From assembly GCA_002633005.1 (NCBI GenBank), contig NMRA01000202.1:167516-231515 (forward strand): a stretch of 64,000 nt of DNA. Reading direction: 5' to 3'. The notes under the pieces were generated by a model. The model saw only the letters and a program-made list of their open reading frames with translations. It had not been told where the DNA came from and searched no databases. Origin of the DNA: Phoronis australis. Taxonomy: Eukaryota; Phoronida; Phoronidae. Position numbers and translations under genes: made by a program. Positions 1-13,300 of this stretch are shown in pieces; within the stretch, counting starts at the first letter, position 1; the number at the start of each line of letters is the position of its first letter.

Positions 1-534
1 CAAAAGTTAAGTTTTGATTTCAATCACTAACCATTATAAAATCGGTCTTGACTTGTTCTGTAGTGAGCAGGGCGTCAAGTTTCCTATTTTTTACTGGAAA
101 TTTCCTATTTTCTTATATTTTCAAGGCCTTATGTTACTTGACTCCCTGGTAATGAGATTAGGGTGAATTTGTGAGGACGTGAACTGAAATGTCCTTAGAT
201 TGATCTGAAGAAATAATAATCTGTCAGTTTGTTCAATTTTAAGCAGAATTTAATGCAACATTATTGCCCCTAGTTGCCCAGTCAACTCAACGTCCCTTTA
301 ACCCTTTAACCCTTCCTTGCATGTCATTTTGATATTTTAGATGTGTAACGCTACCCTGATAGTCCCAGTCATACTTAAGTGACTTAACCTCTCAACTGTT
401 GGCCTGCCAAGTGATATGTGAATCGATCTTTCTACGTATATTACGTTATCATAAGAATAAAGAACAAAAGGCCAATAGTAGTTGTCTTGAATAGAATACT
501 GTATGATTTTATGTGGTTTCTCGTGGTCATGTAA

Positions 535-876
<342 letters not shown>

Positions 877-1335
877 TAGCACTTGAATGAGCTTGTGTTT
901 TCAACTACATTATTCTACGGAATAACCACTCATCTTGTGTGACAGTGATGAACCGTTTTACATTAAGGCATGCATGTATGTATAAAATGAAATCAAGACT
1001 GCATTAGTGCAGTATTTTTGGCCAGTCACATAGTCTCGAACTCGACTTAGACTGAAGCCGCAAATTTTTGGGCCTCCTAAGTCGCACGCGGTCTCACTTT
1101 TAGCTGGAGTATGATGGTCACCTAGGGATAAAACCAGTCTCCATTGTCCACGTTGATTAAATGATGCTTATGTATGAATCCCAACCTATTGAATGGGCAA
1201 GAACTCATCTGCTCGCCTTGGGGAACTTCTCATATTTTGTTGTAAACTGTCAAGTACTTGATGTAATAGTTAATGACCGGAATGGATCGTTATGGTGGTC
1301 GTCCTCTCACCTTTGTCCCTTTAACTCCCCTGCAG

Positions 1336-1485
1336 GTGATCGTTATGAAGAGGACCCTGGGTGTGGGTTACGCTGCCGTTGACAACCCCATCTTCTTCAA
1401 AGAAAACACCAGCATGTTGCTAGGCGATGCTAAGAAAACATGTGATGCACTCTTATCTAAGGTCGTTACTCACTACGAGTCTTAA
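1336..1485 (+). CDS. NNT: NAD(P) transhydrogenase, mitochondrial: final coding exon
   Basis: This is the last 49 codons of NNT plus a TAA stop. The acceptor TGCAG at 1331-1335 joins in phase 0 to the exon ending at 813, giving [21 protein letters not shown]. The segment holds the conserved domain III run [17 protein letters not shown] and ends [19 protein letters not shown]. In the family this loop lies at the NADP(H) site, and the C-terminus faces the matrix. The length matches animal NNT tails, so the gene looks intact at its 3' end. Confidence 0.96.
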   Translation: MIVMKRTLGVGYAAVDNPIFFKENTSMLLGDAKKTCDALLSKVVTHYES

Positions 1486-2906
1486 TGACCGTCTCTAAGT
1501 AGATTGATGCTGTGAATATTTATTAAACTGGAGAGAAGTCGTCAATTTAGTTGTCATCGTTCAATGAAAACACTGTTTAAATTTGTCAGCTGCTGGATTT
1601 CCTTTTGTGTTTGGCTTTTTATGTTACACACCTACCGTGAAAGGTTATGTAGGACCCTAGAAAAATGTCACGTTTGGATAAAATCGGAACATCATACTTC
1701 AAAAGTGGCTGATTGGGTTCAGACGAAACTTTCTCATGCTACGCTTTATACATTGCTCTTCAAAATGTTGTTAGAAATTGTTTTTTAAATGTTCTATGTT
1801 TGTACGTAGGGCCATCAGAAATAGGACTTTGGAGGATTTTCATGAAAAAAAATTAAAAGTTGCATGAAAGAAAAACAAAATGATTGTGTAGAAAGTTGTT
1901 ACAGTGTTTTTAGATTTCATCTTGAACTTTATATCAAAACTAAATTTGGCTATGTTATTTATAGCATTGTTTTGCTGTCAAGTGCATGTACCTTTCTTTA
2001 TCCCTAAATTTTACTAAAAAGGCATTTTCATGCGACCCAATTAACTGCAGATTGGTAAAAAATCAAATTCAACGGGCTCTCTAGTTTCATAAATTATAAT
2101 ATTTTTCGTAACTAAATCTATAGTTTTGTGGATACATGTATTTGACTAAATACACAGATTTGTGGATAAGGTCCTACATAACCTTCAGACACTTTGGAAT
2201 GTGAAGTTCGCCGTTTTCATTTCCTGTTTCAATCCTGTGAGTTTCGTTTATAGTGATTCTGCTGTGAAGCACACTGTGGCAATAGAAATGGAAAATCATT
2301 TTATTAAAATTTCTCAACAACAGTAAAAATGAAAATTCCACTTTGTTATTTGCATTGGCTGTTATGTGCAGCTCTCATAAAAGGATGCTTTGCCAAATTT
2401 GGGATATTTTTGCAAGATAGTCAGTTCTCTAGAAATGCAAACAACCATTTCCGTGTAAACAAAGTGAAATATTTATTTTCAGCCTTACAATAGCGCTTTG
2501 AGATTTGTTTATTAATGCTGTGTTGTGGTTAATGATGTGAGATTGTAGCGCCCTCTGGTGTTCAGTAGATCTGTATTTAGTCTGCAGTGCTAGAAAAGCT
2601 CTCGAGGCAAATTCGAGTTTGGCAGCTTTTTGAATTGCAAGAATCATGAGGATGTTCTAGTGAATATTAGTCCAATAATCTTTACTAACCCTAAGCAATC
2701 AAATTGTTTCGAGGCCTGCTGCGTTGTGATTGCTTCGCTGAAATGCTGAATAACTCAGAAACTGTTGATGTCCTGATGATATTATAGCCACAAAGACACT
2801 TGAGAGATGTAGTTAATTTGCTGTCAGTGAGAGTGGTGTTGGATATTGGCGTGTAAAAGCATGAGCAATGATTTACATTCATGTGTACTGCAAGTGAATA
2901 AATAAA
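1486..2906 (+). other. Probable NNT 3' UTR, with a doubled poly(A) signal at its end
   Basis: This stretch follows the NNT stop and has no coding potential that I recognise. ATTAAA hexamers occur at about 1522, 1852 and 2302. Two overlapping AATAAA hexamers lie at 2897-2902 and 2901-2906. Any of these could end the transcript; without cDNA I cannot choose. Confidence 0.35.
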
Positions 2907-3162
2907 TCACTTTTATATCAAAACAACTGTGGGTTGACATGTGAATTGTGCGATATAAAGTGAAAGTAGTTTGTGACACCTTTCAAAAGAGGTTGCTAAG
3001 GATTGTTTGACTGTAACAACAAACAAACTGTGAGGGAGATGTACAAGACAAATGAGCTACTGGGTTTTTTCATTGTTTTTACTTGTGTTGATGCTTAAGT
3101 CACCACCATGAATTACAGTAAAATTTTCTTAATTTTGAAAATTTAGAACAGACTGCGCTTTT

Positions 3163-3540
3163 ATGCACCACATATTTATATGTTGGGGAATTATGTCGTC
3201 ATCCATGCCCATCCGGCGTCCGTCTGGCGTCCGTCTGCTCTATCTCCAAAACGCTTTAATGTTTGTTCATGAAATTTTGGACCTGTTCCGTTCATGGATC
3301 CGACGGCATGAGCGATATTTCGGTCGAATCCGACTACCGGTGTGCCCCCTAGTGGCAATTTTATGTTTACCTCTATCTTCAAAGGTCCTCAATGGATTTT
3401 CATAAATTATGGTAGATAGGCATTTATAAGTGAGATGACACTATCCTCCCATTTTCGGATGGATTCGAGGTATTTTGCACCACCAGGTATCTTTGGAATT
3501 TTTTGATGGATTTCCATGAAATTCGGCAACTATTTTGAGA
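3163..3540 (+). repeat. Degenerate tandem-type interspersed repeat
   Basis: A pattern of the type 'ATGGATTTTCATGAAATT' recurs three times, near 3255-3285, 3388-3415 and 3506-3532, about 125-130 bases apart. Just before the first copy, GGCGTCCGTCTG is directly repeated. The short open frames here are not convincing. From general familiarity this resembles a repeat common in marine invertebrate genomes, but I cannot name the family. Confidence 0.45.
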
Positions 3541-4232
3541 GACGACGACAGATTCGTTTTTTTTTTTTAGAAAATTCAATTTATGCTGTGTCATCTAATG
3601 GATATTTATGATACAAATGAACACCCCTAGTAGCACGTTTGCGGTGCAGTTGGCGCATTTCAAGACTCCGCGCTGCCAAAGAACCAAGTGTGGGATTAAG
3701 CTAGTTTAGCCCATAAAATTTGGCCTGGAAATGTTCCTTATTATTTCTGTTACTAACACGAATGACGAAATCGCCAGTGGCTCAATAAAAGGCTTCAGAA
3801 TTCATTGGGGGGTGGCCAACTTCAAAATTATGGATTTGAAAATGACGCATGTTAACGTTGTCTGTAACTTGAGTTGCCGGTCCATTCAGCAACAACTCGA
3901 GACCAGATGAGCGTTCTTTAAAACCCCAAGGCGCTTTGGTTTAAGAATTAACAGTGTCAAAATCCCGTTTATCTGTTTCCCTGTAGCCGTAATGTAACGT
4001 GTACTTCTTGGTCATTAAAAACATTTGTGATATTTAAATTATGTAATTTGTCCTTGGCTAAAATGTTTATATCTGTTAGGGATTTCTGGACAAGATTAGA
4101 AAACGACTTATCAATAATTCAAATGATCAGTTAGTCTAGTCGGTGGTGGATGCAGTTTGATACTGGCAAACGGGAGTTGGCTACTGCCAACCACAAGCAC
4201 TGAGAAAGTGAGATTTGTCTCCCGTTCATTAA

Positions 4233-4340
4233 AGCTAGGACCTCGCTAAAAAGCAAGACTTTGCGAGATTACGCGAGATATTGCCGTGTATTTTAAATGA
4301 GATCACGTGACTGGGGCTAGATTTTAGCAAGGTCCTAGCG
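4233..4340. mobile_element. MITE family A, copy 1 (end-trimmed)
   Basis: A palindromic element with inverted arms GCTAGGACC...GGTCCTAGC. It contains the family core: TTTGCGAGATTACGCGAGA, then CCGTGTATTTTAAATGAGA, then CTAGATTTTAGC. The same core recurs at 51912-52067 and 63562-63665, in inverse orientation at 38963-39099, split at 18354-18697, and with a deleted core at 15661-15749. It is non-coding and has the size of a MITE. Confidence 0.75.
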
Positions 4341-4404
4341 TAGGTATAAGCGTTACTTAACGCACGCCTGTTAGACCGCCGACTTCGCTTGCATTCGGTA
4401 GCAC

Positions 4405-5400
4405 TGTAAGGCTGGAGCCGCGTTCAATTTGCAGTGCCAAATACTTATAGTGAAACTTGCACGCTAATTCCTTATCCCTGTGATTGCTTGGTCAAATTAG
4501 TTAGAAACACATCCTACAGCGACGATGTTGAAAATTGCCAAATATATTTAAGAACGAGTTTTGTCGAAAATGATCCGCCGTAAATCACTCAACCGTGTCC
4601 AGTAAGTATCACGACGTGGCATCATTGGGGAATAACACTGCATGATGCGGGTTATGTGAGCCCCCAAGGTACGTCATTAGTGCAAAGATCACATAGTTGC
4701 AGATTTTTTCGTTTTCACGTTTACACGTTGTCAGTGAATACAACTGCACTTTGATTAACGTAGATTATGTTCAGACAGCATCCAGTGTTGCTTATAGTTT
4801 CTGCTAAACATTAGCATAGAGCATGCAAATACATTCTAAAATCTAGGGGTAGGCCAGGCTTTGGGGGAGTTTTGAGGTAGGCTCAGTGGATCTCGTATTT
4901 GTGAACATGTTCAGAATGAGAAAAGCTCTCTTGTTAAGGTGTAGATGCGCTCTTCAAGATGGCGGATCCCCGTTGCATTTGTGCATGTGAGTAACGACTG
5001 AGAAATCGACTGCGATTTCAGGTAGCGGTCAAAAAACCCAGAATTGCAAAACTTGGTTTGTTGGCATCATTTTTGGACCACATTTTTGGAATCTGTAAGA
5101 AATTCGCTTTCGTAGTACATCGGCATGGAAGTGGTGATTTAAAGTGATCAAAAAGCCAGGCACTGACCATTTGTGTTGTTTACCCCTTTTTTCTTAGTTA
5201 TTGCTCTTCAATATGAATGAAAGGGCCAAAATACAATGCAGGATAAAGTTGCTGTGCTCGTCTGTGGCGATTTTGATGAGAAATGGTTTAAAATTTTTCA
5301 TTCTTTCATATGATTTACGGCAGAGTGAAGAAATGGTGGCAAGTCCAGTGTCGTTCTGCTACGGTCAGTAAAACCCAATGAGAACTGTTCTAGGCCTCCT
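4405..5400. repeat. Interspersed repeat C, copy 1, interrupted by repeat B
   Basis: The flanks of this interval match 24228-24785 in the same orientation. Shared blocks include GAGCCGCGTTCAATTTGCAG (with changes), TAGGCCAGGCTTTGGG, GTATTTGTGAACATGTTC, CCCGTTGCATTTGTGCA and GCAGAGTGAAGAAATGG. In this copy the match is broken between about 4440 and 4846 by repeat B, which is absent from the other copy. No gene is visible. Confidence 0.7.
4447..4845. repeat. Interspersed repeat B, copy 1 (nested in repeat C)
   Basis: This is closely similar to 29009-29372 in the same orientation. Long shared blocks include CTGTGATTGCTTGGTCAAAT, ACCGTGTCCAGTAAGTATC, ATGTGAGCCCCCAA and CAACTGCACTTTG. It has no coding potential. 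Its absence from the repeat C copy at 24.2-24.8 kb marks it as the later insertion. Confidence 0.75.
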
Positions 5401-6043
5401 TCCTCTCCCGTCTTCCAGAGATATCTTAACATGCTTAGCTCCGATTGGTTGTGAAAATCTTATGTTTCCAGCGTTTGACTAATTCGCCCGATTCAAATCA
5501 CTGAATTTCATTTTTTGGAATATTATCTCGGCTGCGGTCGGCGCTTTACTCTTACAGAACTCTTTAAATGACCAAGTCTGCTTCCCTTCTTCTCGTTCGT
5601 CTGCTTCTCTTATTCTTCTCGTTCGTCTGCTTATAACACCTGATAATTTTGATCTGTTAGCCTTATGTATTTTTGTAGAGGTTACTTTTACTGAGCACTG
5701 TGCTAGCAAAATGAGCTTGTGAGATGGAACATTTATTTTTAAATGAGTTAAAACTTAATCTGAAAGTCACGTGCCGTCATGGTTCAGCAGTTGGGAAGGT
5801 CAGTCGAGGGTCATGTTGGCCTCGCAGATTTTTGCGAAAGCAAAAGAAAAAACTCTAAAAATGAAAATAAATTCGTTTATTCTTATTCAACATTTTACTC
5901 GCTGCTTCATTGTCAGATGGTGTCGCGTTAAGCGCCGCGATAGAACATCTGCATCATTGTATAGATGGTATTGTGGTTTGCACAATGCAATACGTCATCA
6001 TTAGATAATGGACGTAAGGTAACGAAGAATGCTTTGAAAAACT
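5401..6043 (+). other. Upstream region of the calcium-sensor gene, with a short tandem repeat
   Basis: No exon is recognised here. At 5587-5632 a 26-bp unit (TTCTTCTCGTTCGTCTGCTT followed by CTCTTA) is present about 1.8 times. The calcium-sensor 5' UTR must lie in the last part of this interval. An in-frame TGA at 6035-6037 lies three codons before the ATG at 6044 and fixes that start. Confidence 0.4.
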
Positions 6044-6421
6044 ATGGGCGCTCATTCTAGCCATCTCTGTCCGCGCGACTTAAACGAGCTGCGACAGGCG
6101 ACTTTGTTTACAAACGAAGAACTGCAGGCGTGGTACCATGGTTTCTTGAAAGACTGTCCCACTGGAAAACTTACCTTCAACAAGTTCAGAGAAATCTACG
6201 CTGGTTTCTTCCCTAACGGTGATTCGATGGAACTGTCGAAACTAATTTTTCATTGTTTTGACTCAAACATGGATGGATTGATAGATTTTAGGGAATTCGT
6301 GTGTGCTCTAAGCACAACTATGAAAGGTACACCGGAGGATAAATTGGGATGGGTCTTCAAACTGTACGATCTCGATCACAGCGGGTTTATTAGCGCATCC
6401 GAACTGTTGGAGATCTTGAAG
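6044..6421 (+). CDS. Neuronal calcium sensor (NCS) family EF-hand protein, exon 1
   Basis: This is exon 1 of a two-exon, 185-residue protein of the recoverin/neurocalcin/frequenin (NCS) family, which are myristoylated calcium switches acting on membranes, receptors and channels. It encodes residues 1-126. MGAHSS fits the N-myristoylation consensus (Gly2, Ser6). EF1 (about 37-48, DCPTGKLTFNKF) carries the Cys-Pro pair that disables EF1 across the family. EF2 is DSNMDGLIDFRE at 73-84 and EF3 is DLDHSGFISASE at 109-120; both keep calcium ligands. The start is fixed by an in-frame TGA three codons upstream. The donor AAG/GTATGT is at 6421/6422, phase 0. The sequence resembles neurocalcin, hippocalcin and frequenin about equally, so I do not assign an orthologue. 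Confidence 0.93.
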
Positions 6422-9400
6422 GTATGTCACTTGCTAACCTTGTTGAAATATTTGTTTAAAACGACAGAGGAAACGTGTAGGCCTACCATAACCATCGGGT
6501 GGTCATGAGAGCAAAATCTAAATTGGGGTCAACTCAGTTATCTCTCTTATCATACATAAATCCATCATGAACAAAATTGCTCCTGGCTCCGACTAATGAC
6601 ACATGCGTTCATCGCGTCCGCCCAGGAAGTGGTGTATTTGTAAATTATATAAGAATGACGATTAAATGTGTTATCTGTTCAGTATTCACGTTCTAATGGC
6701 ATTTATGCATTACCAAGCGCTGTTTTCGCTGTTTTCTTGCTGTTTTAAAGGAGTATGCCACCCAAAAAACAACCTAATTTGTATCAATTTAGATCGAGTG
6801 GTTCTACTCCATAATGACTCGTACGGTTGCGTTACCTGACACCTGACGGCAGACGGAGGTGTTGAAATTATCCAATGACGTCATCGGTTTCACATGCATT
6901 CTGTTTAGCAGTTCACAACACGGTTTACTGGTGTTAGCTTATCGCTTGAAGTCATCGTTTAACACCAATAAATCATCAAAGTTCGATGTAAAATCCTTAA
7001 AAATACACCGAGTTCTTATAAAAACGTGTTGTTCTATTTCGCTCTTACGGATTTATTAGTATTTGGACACACGGTAGCCTACAAAGTTCGGCAGGCCAAT
7101 AAGGTCCGTAGCAGGAGTTTGGGGTCTGTTCGGGAGATAATTTCGAAGTATTTTCCGTTAGATACAGACGGGAGAACCTAGATATGTGTTGTTTAGACTT
7201 GTAAGTTTTTTTAGTTCTAAACACAAAACGCTTGTTATCCTGGTCAGTGGCTCGGAGCCCGATGAGGCCCCGTCGCGGCCGGCCGGATTGACTCATCACA
7301 TCCCGGCCAGTGGCTCGGAAATTGATCAGACATCACGAACATCAACCAGCCAAAGTTCAGTGGAAACTAAACTTCCAGTAAAGAAAATACTATACTAGTG
7401 AGCAAATGTAATGTGCACGTGATTATGTTGGCGAATTAGCCACGAAACTACAAATCTATTTACTTGTCGGGGGCCACAAATTCATTTAACGTTCCGCTTT
7501 GGCCACAGCACCGTCAGGGCAGAAGTTGTACATTGACATTCATTATTTGAGTAATGTAAGTGTAAATAAAGATTCCCCTAGCACCTGGCCGTGGGATGGA
7601 AATCGAGTTGTTTCACAACAGTTTCTGCCAGCAAACACTAAATTAGCATGATCCCACACGGCCTCGGTGTTTCGTCAATTAGTTTTATTGCACCTAAAGC
7701 CGGTAACGCAGTGACTTATTCCTTGCTGGCTTCTCAAATCATTTGCACTCACGAACACTCCAAAGGCATTACAAATTGCATCTAATGAGACAGACTTTGT
7801 TTCAGTTTTATATAAGTATTGGTTAGGGTTAGAATAATTCATTTTGAAACAGAACGCTCAGTATTAAACGCCAACATGGCAACTCGCAATCCCGACTTAG
7901 GACAAGCTAGAGCTCATCAGTACCGACTTTGCAGGTGGATCTTTAAGTTTTACAGACTATCAATTCGAACAGGAATACAGTGATGAAGAAATACTAGAGA
8001 GGCGCCGTGAACAAGCTCAGACAACGGAACGTATGGAGTTATTTCGTAAGCCAGCATTCGTCAGCCACTGTCGACGTCTGCAGGCCACAGACACGGAGAT
8101 GTTTCACGGCCTCATACTTGCTACTTACAGCGTACATTTCATTCTTCACTACCATGAGCCACTTCCTAAGCATTTCGGACTCTCGAGGAAGTAAAAAAAA
8201 CGATATACCCGCGTTCCTCGCAGCTGCTCAATTCGGACAAGCGGGAATGATGCACCGCAACATAGCGACATTCACTCTGCATATGAACCACTGACGTCGC
8301 TAGCGTCGTTTCTCACCTTCTTCACAGGTTAACGCCACACCTCTTGGCAAGGCCAAGTCGACCGTATGCGAGACGATGTGGATATAGACCGATACGGCAA
8401 AAAAGACTAATTAAATCGGGTGGCATTCGCCTTTAAGAGAAATACACCTTTTTATTGTCAGATCTCCATGGAGTGCCATGTAAAAATCGACTTCTTTTCA
8501 CTTCAACGCAACTGCACACGCGTTACGCTTGCTTAACTTGACCGCGGATTGGTGTATTGCTTCATTGGTGGACATTATAGGCGATAGGTTACGCCAGTAA
8601 GATATTGCTTTGTTGTCGTGACTGCGTGATCTCCTGCGCGTTTCGCGAGCACTACCATCCTACTGCCTGCGGCGTTAGCTACTTCCGTAGGTTGGTGGAC
8701 AAACCCAGCTCGTATGAGGAGATGAATTGTTTAGCTCAATGGAAGATTAAAAATGAATATCCAGCAATATATTTGAAAGATTTTTCTCTTTACATAATTA
8801 AGCAAAAAGAATATTCAGTTATGATCTGTTATATTTGTTAAATAGAGTCGTTTGGTGTGGTAATCTCATCTTTTCAAAAAAGAAAATCCATCTGAGACAA
8901 GAAAAATTATGTGGGATTTTGTTTGTGTTTTTTTATAATCATCGCTTGGCATATTGTGGCGTTTGAAACCTTGCATGCCTACTCCTTTATGCCGAAAACT
9001 CGGGTCCTTGGCGTTTTTTTTTGTTTTTTTTTTGTCGTGAGCAGGTCTAAAATGAGTCGGGGGTATCGGGGAAAACACGAGACCCAACTGTACTTTTTGA
9101 CCCAACCGTACTTTTTGATCCAACTGGCATTTTTCATTGACATGCACTAAGCAAAGCTTCCGAAGTCAGACTGTCTAAACGATTAAGTCTTTTTGTCACT
9201 TCACTGTGAAAAAAACAGTGGTGGCTGGAGTCACAAATAACTTGCCTGGAATTGTACGATGACACTTGTATTTGCTTTCCTCAACTTCCAACTGTTGGTT
9301 TATGACCCTTGATAATTCTTCCATTATGTCGTGCGCCCAGCAGAATTCACAGGCGCTTGAGTTTATCTGTTCCTCAATCACGACTGACTTCTTATGTATG

Positions 9401-9886
9401 GTTATGAGTCATCAGGAAATTCGAGCGCCTGTGGCAGAATTAATGAAGCAGAATATTGGCTAGATTTGGGTTACGTTAGTCACATCTTTGTCAGATTTTC
9501 AAAATTCAAAAAATCATCCACGTGTAGTTTTCACGCGCCATTCAAATACGCTGATTAAAAACTTTCGAAATGAAGATTGAAAAAATACTATTGTCTCCCC
9601 CCCCACGATACCATTTACAGCCATGTTTATGATGGGCAATTTCGCGTCTGATTACCCACGTGAAACTCCGGTGAACGATAACATCGACCGAAGGTGGATG
9701 GTTGTGAGTGGTGGAGTTGACCAATCGTCCGGTGAAGATGTTGTAGGATCCTTTTGAAGTGTTCTTACCGACAGACTCCGACTGAAATTAATCTGTATGA
9801 CCGTCTACTAAATTGCTTTTCAATCTTGAATTTTCAAAAAAAAATGTTGCACAATCTCCGGTGAACACATGCTTGCGCATTTTCAG
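6422..9886 (+). other. Intron of the NCS-family gene (about 3.5 kb)
   Basis: This is the single intron of the calcium-sensor gene, bounded by GTATGT at 6422 and TTTTCAG ending at 9886. It holds no exon that would extend the EF-hand protein, because the flanking exons join in phase 0. A 97-codon open frame at 7901-8194 shows no family resemblance. Imperfect palindromes and poly-T/poly-C runs occur near 9000-9040 and 9597-9604. No other feature is supported. Confidence 0.7.
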
Positions 9887-10066
9887 GCCATTAGCAAACT
9901 CAATGTTGTCAGAACGTCCGACTACAACCCCGCAGAACGAGCAAAAACGATTCTGAAGATACTGGATAAAGATGAAGACGGGAAGATATCATCGGACGAA
10001 TTTGTTAACGGAGCTATGGCCGATCCCGAAGTTCTCCAGCTTGTAACTGATTGGGTTGGATTGTAA
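9887..10066 (+). CDS. Neuronal calcium sensor (NCS) family EF-hand protein, exon 2
   Basis: This exon encodes residues 127-185 and a TAA stop. It joins exon 1 in phase 0 to read LLEILK-AISKLNVVRT. EF4 is DKDEDGKISSDE at 153-164, with all calcium ligands present. The tail ends GAMADPEVLQLVTDWVGL, which matches the family pattern G(A/S)xxDPxxxxxL and then diverges. The linker between EF3 and EF4 is a few residues shorter than in vertebrate hippocalcin or NCS-1. The total of 185 aa is slightly below the usual 190-193. Confidence 0.92.
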   Translation, partial: AISKLNVVRTSDYNPAERAKTILKILDKDEDGKISSDEFVNGAMADPEVLQLVTDWVGL

Positions 10067-10303
10067 GAATTAAAACCGGAAGTGTGCAATTCATAATAGT
10101 CAACTATTGCCCTCACATCTGTTTGTATATACGCTGTTTAGATATCCAATAACTTGTTGAACCTGTCTGCAAACAACTTTTAGATTGTAGATTTGATAAG
10201 GTCAAACGAATAATTCCACTCTATACTGTCACATAAATTAATTGTTGCATGTATGTGCAGAATGTCAAGACATCGATCGCAATACACAAATGCAACTTTA
10301 GTC

Positions 10304-10309
10304 AATAAA
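10304..10309 (+). terminator. Candidate poly(A) signal of the NCS-family gene
   Basis: AATAAA lies about 240 bases after the stop codon and is the first canonical hexamer downstream, so it is a plausible 3' end signal. The exact cleavage site is not visible. Confidence 0.45.
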
Positions 10310-13300
10310 CAAATCTTGAATCCAAGCAGGATTAGAAGTCTGTACGTTGACAGTCTAGGATTTGGTGTCGTACCTACATAGTGGATGATCTCACGAAGAT
10401 TACGTATCTTCAGAAACGATACTGTGAATACAACTGCACTGAATCCCAGCCCTAGTTCAAAAACTCCACTCGAAAATTCGACATTTTTTTTCTTTTCGCT
10501 ACTCACTCTGCAATTTGGATTTTTCACTTAGCAGTGACCTCGTGAATTAAGGGATTCACTTGGCTCATTGGATCACTACTAATTATAATATGATGTCATT
10601 AAGATCTGTGCGCACAAGATGGCAGACGACTTCCTTCGTCATTGTTACAAAAAGATGAAAAGAAGCGAAATGTTTCCAAGTAAGTTTCCATAAGTACCAA
10701 CGGAATGGGATTTTGTTAGTGCCAGCACATTCAATCACTTTTGCCTCCACTTTGTCCCCACACCGCGAATTTCTTCTGATTTATGTCCATTGCAAAGAAT
10801 GTATTTTCAGCTGTGTCTGAACTGATGTATTGGCCAACGCACTTCTACAACGACATTCTCAGCATTATTACCGCTGTACGTGGCTTTGCTGGTCTGCTAT
10901 CGTGTATTCTGGCCAAATAACCGAGACGAAATGTCAAGAACGGAGTCTCATTTTATTGATTTCCACCATTTAATATTTACAGTACAATACAAAAATAATC
11001 ACAGATCATAACAACATCACCGTGCATTTCTAAATCAATACTTGATAACATAGAAACCAGAGAATGCAGGTTCGAGTTCTAGTCCTCGCAAAAGTGGAAC
11101 GATGAATGTCTACGTAACAACAGCTACATGTATGAAATAGCACATATACGATAAAATCACACCAATTTATATCACCACAATGTGACGGTTTCATTCTTCC
11201 TTTTAGCATTAAGATACGCACCACCAATTAAACGGCGTTATCAAATTCACATCACTTGAAGCCTTCAAAAGTGGACAAAGGTCAATTAACAATTTGGCAA
11301 TTATATTTGTGCCGAAATGGTGAGATTTTACCGTATGTCACCCCAAGGATCTCGATTAAACATTTTGTTGTTTCACATTGCCAGACATTAATACCTTAAT
11401 AATTTATTTCATAGCACAACTGAACGTTCATCACGCAATAATGATACTGGCTCTTGAAATTGCTATAGCATTTAACGAATTAGCGTGACAGGCTAGGAAA
11501 TTAACACCCATCCACGTTTTCGTGATACCTAATAGTAAGACTCCTCAGCTACAAGGATCTCTAACTTAGCCTCCCACAATGCTTTTGGTTTTTGGAATTG
11601 TGTGTAAACAATTACATTATAAATATTTCGGGTTCCTTTCGAATTGATTTAATAATCCTCCAAAAAGGGAGGAATGGCCGGTAACGAAGTGTTTACATTT
11701 AAAGATAAATTACTTATAAAATTACACTAACACAATTTCTCAGACCACAATATCTAGTAAACAATGGCTTAAAATTTAGAGATCACTGTACCGATGATTG
11801 AATGAGAAATAATTTATCAAAACTCTGTATTTTATACACATAATAAGCGCCTGAGATGGATATAAATCAAAACCGTCTATGGAATTTTAACCACAAATGT
11901 ATCCGTTTAAGACGTATTGACTTTTCTCAATCAGATATGTGTAACATCTATAAAAAGGGCGTAGGAAGCATTTAACATCTTTTTGGCTTTGTCCAATCGT
12001 AAATAATAATTATTACCAAAATAGGAAAGATGCTGACTTTCAACAAAAGTGGTTTGAACTTCTTTACTATGTAAACCCTGTCTGAAGATGAAGAGAGACA
12101 ATAATGTGTATGTTTGTGAGTGTGGTTATGAATGCAAATGTATATGGTATTGTTTTTTGGTAAAAATAACTGAAAGAAGAATCTTCAGTACTAGTACGCT
12201 TTTTAAATTAAAAATTACGCGCTCATCGATATCAAGTTGATCTGAAAAATGTTGAACTTAACTACTTAGTAATATTCGGACTGCACCTGTCATTATTTAA
12301 CGCTGATTAAAATGTTATTATCTAATTTCCAATGTTGGCGGCGAAGTGGTCACGTGATCTACTACCTCTTGAGAAGCGAACAAAAAAGTCACTTCCAAGT
12401 ACTCTTGTCAAGGTTGTCTGCTTCTAACCTAAACTTGCCCCTCAAACCTGAAATTGTTGGTTTTAACGTCCAAAATAACTGTTACCTTGGAAACGGCGCA
12501 TAATTCAGCTTTCGGCCACCTGACTAAGCGATGTGATACACTTTAGCTGGTAGTGGATCAGCAGAAACAGATTCCTCTGAACGGGGCTGTTTCGTTCGTC
12601 TAAAATGTAACCTTACTCACTCTCGTCTCTGATTCGTCCGACATGCCTGTCAATGACGCCCAATCAGATGAGTAAATCATTGCCAAAATGGGAGACAAGT
12701 ACCACTTCTCTTCAGCTTGTCAGCTTTATTAGAACACCGCGTAAGATAGTTGTTAAAAATCAAAACCATAAATGTATGGGTTATTTATAATATAATATCA
12801 CTTATCAAATTCTCAAATAGTGAATATTTCTCAAGTTGGACCTGGGCGCATACTAGTAGGCCTACTGCCAAGTATAGGTACTTATCAATGGCCTTACGCA
12901 ACCACACTTGCAAACTCAGCGACTAAATCGTGTTCATGCAGAGAAAACAACACTTTTTTCATAAGTGTGTTTGGTTTTCCCTAGCAAAAGTGTTGCCGGT
13001 TTCGATAAATCGTTGACGGCCACTGACTTTGCGACTCATAATAACTAGGGATGCTCATTAAAGTTAAATTTGAAAAGTGGGGTAAACCTATATCTATGTT
13101 CACCAAACTTAAAAATACACAAGTTTGTGACGTTAATTGGTCTTCTCTGTCTCATGTGTAACGTATTTCTACGGGCACATGTCTCGCCATCTACAGGTTA
13201 GGTAGGGAACCAGCCAAGTCACATCTTTGCCAGTCACGAATATTGTCACGTTTGCGACGCCAGGAACATTTTGGAGCATCCAGTTGTCTGCAGTCGCATT

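Noticed and set aside
7901-8194. 97-codon open frame preceded by a CTTAG acceptor-like site in the calcium-sensor intron
   Set aside because: It has no family resemblance, is followed by a stop without a donor, and would break the phase-0 join of the two EF-hand exons. A chance frame or a decayed element is more likely.
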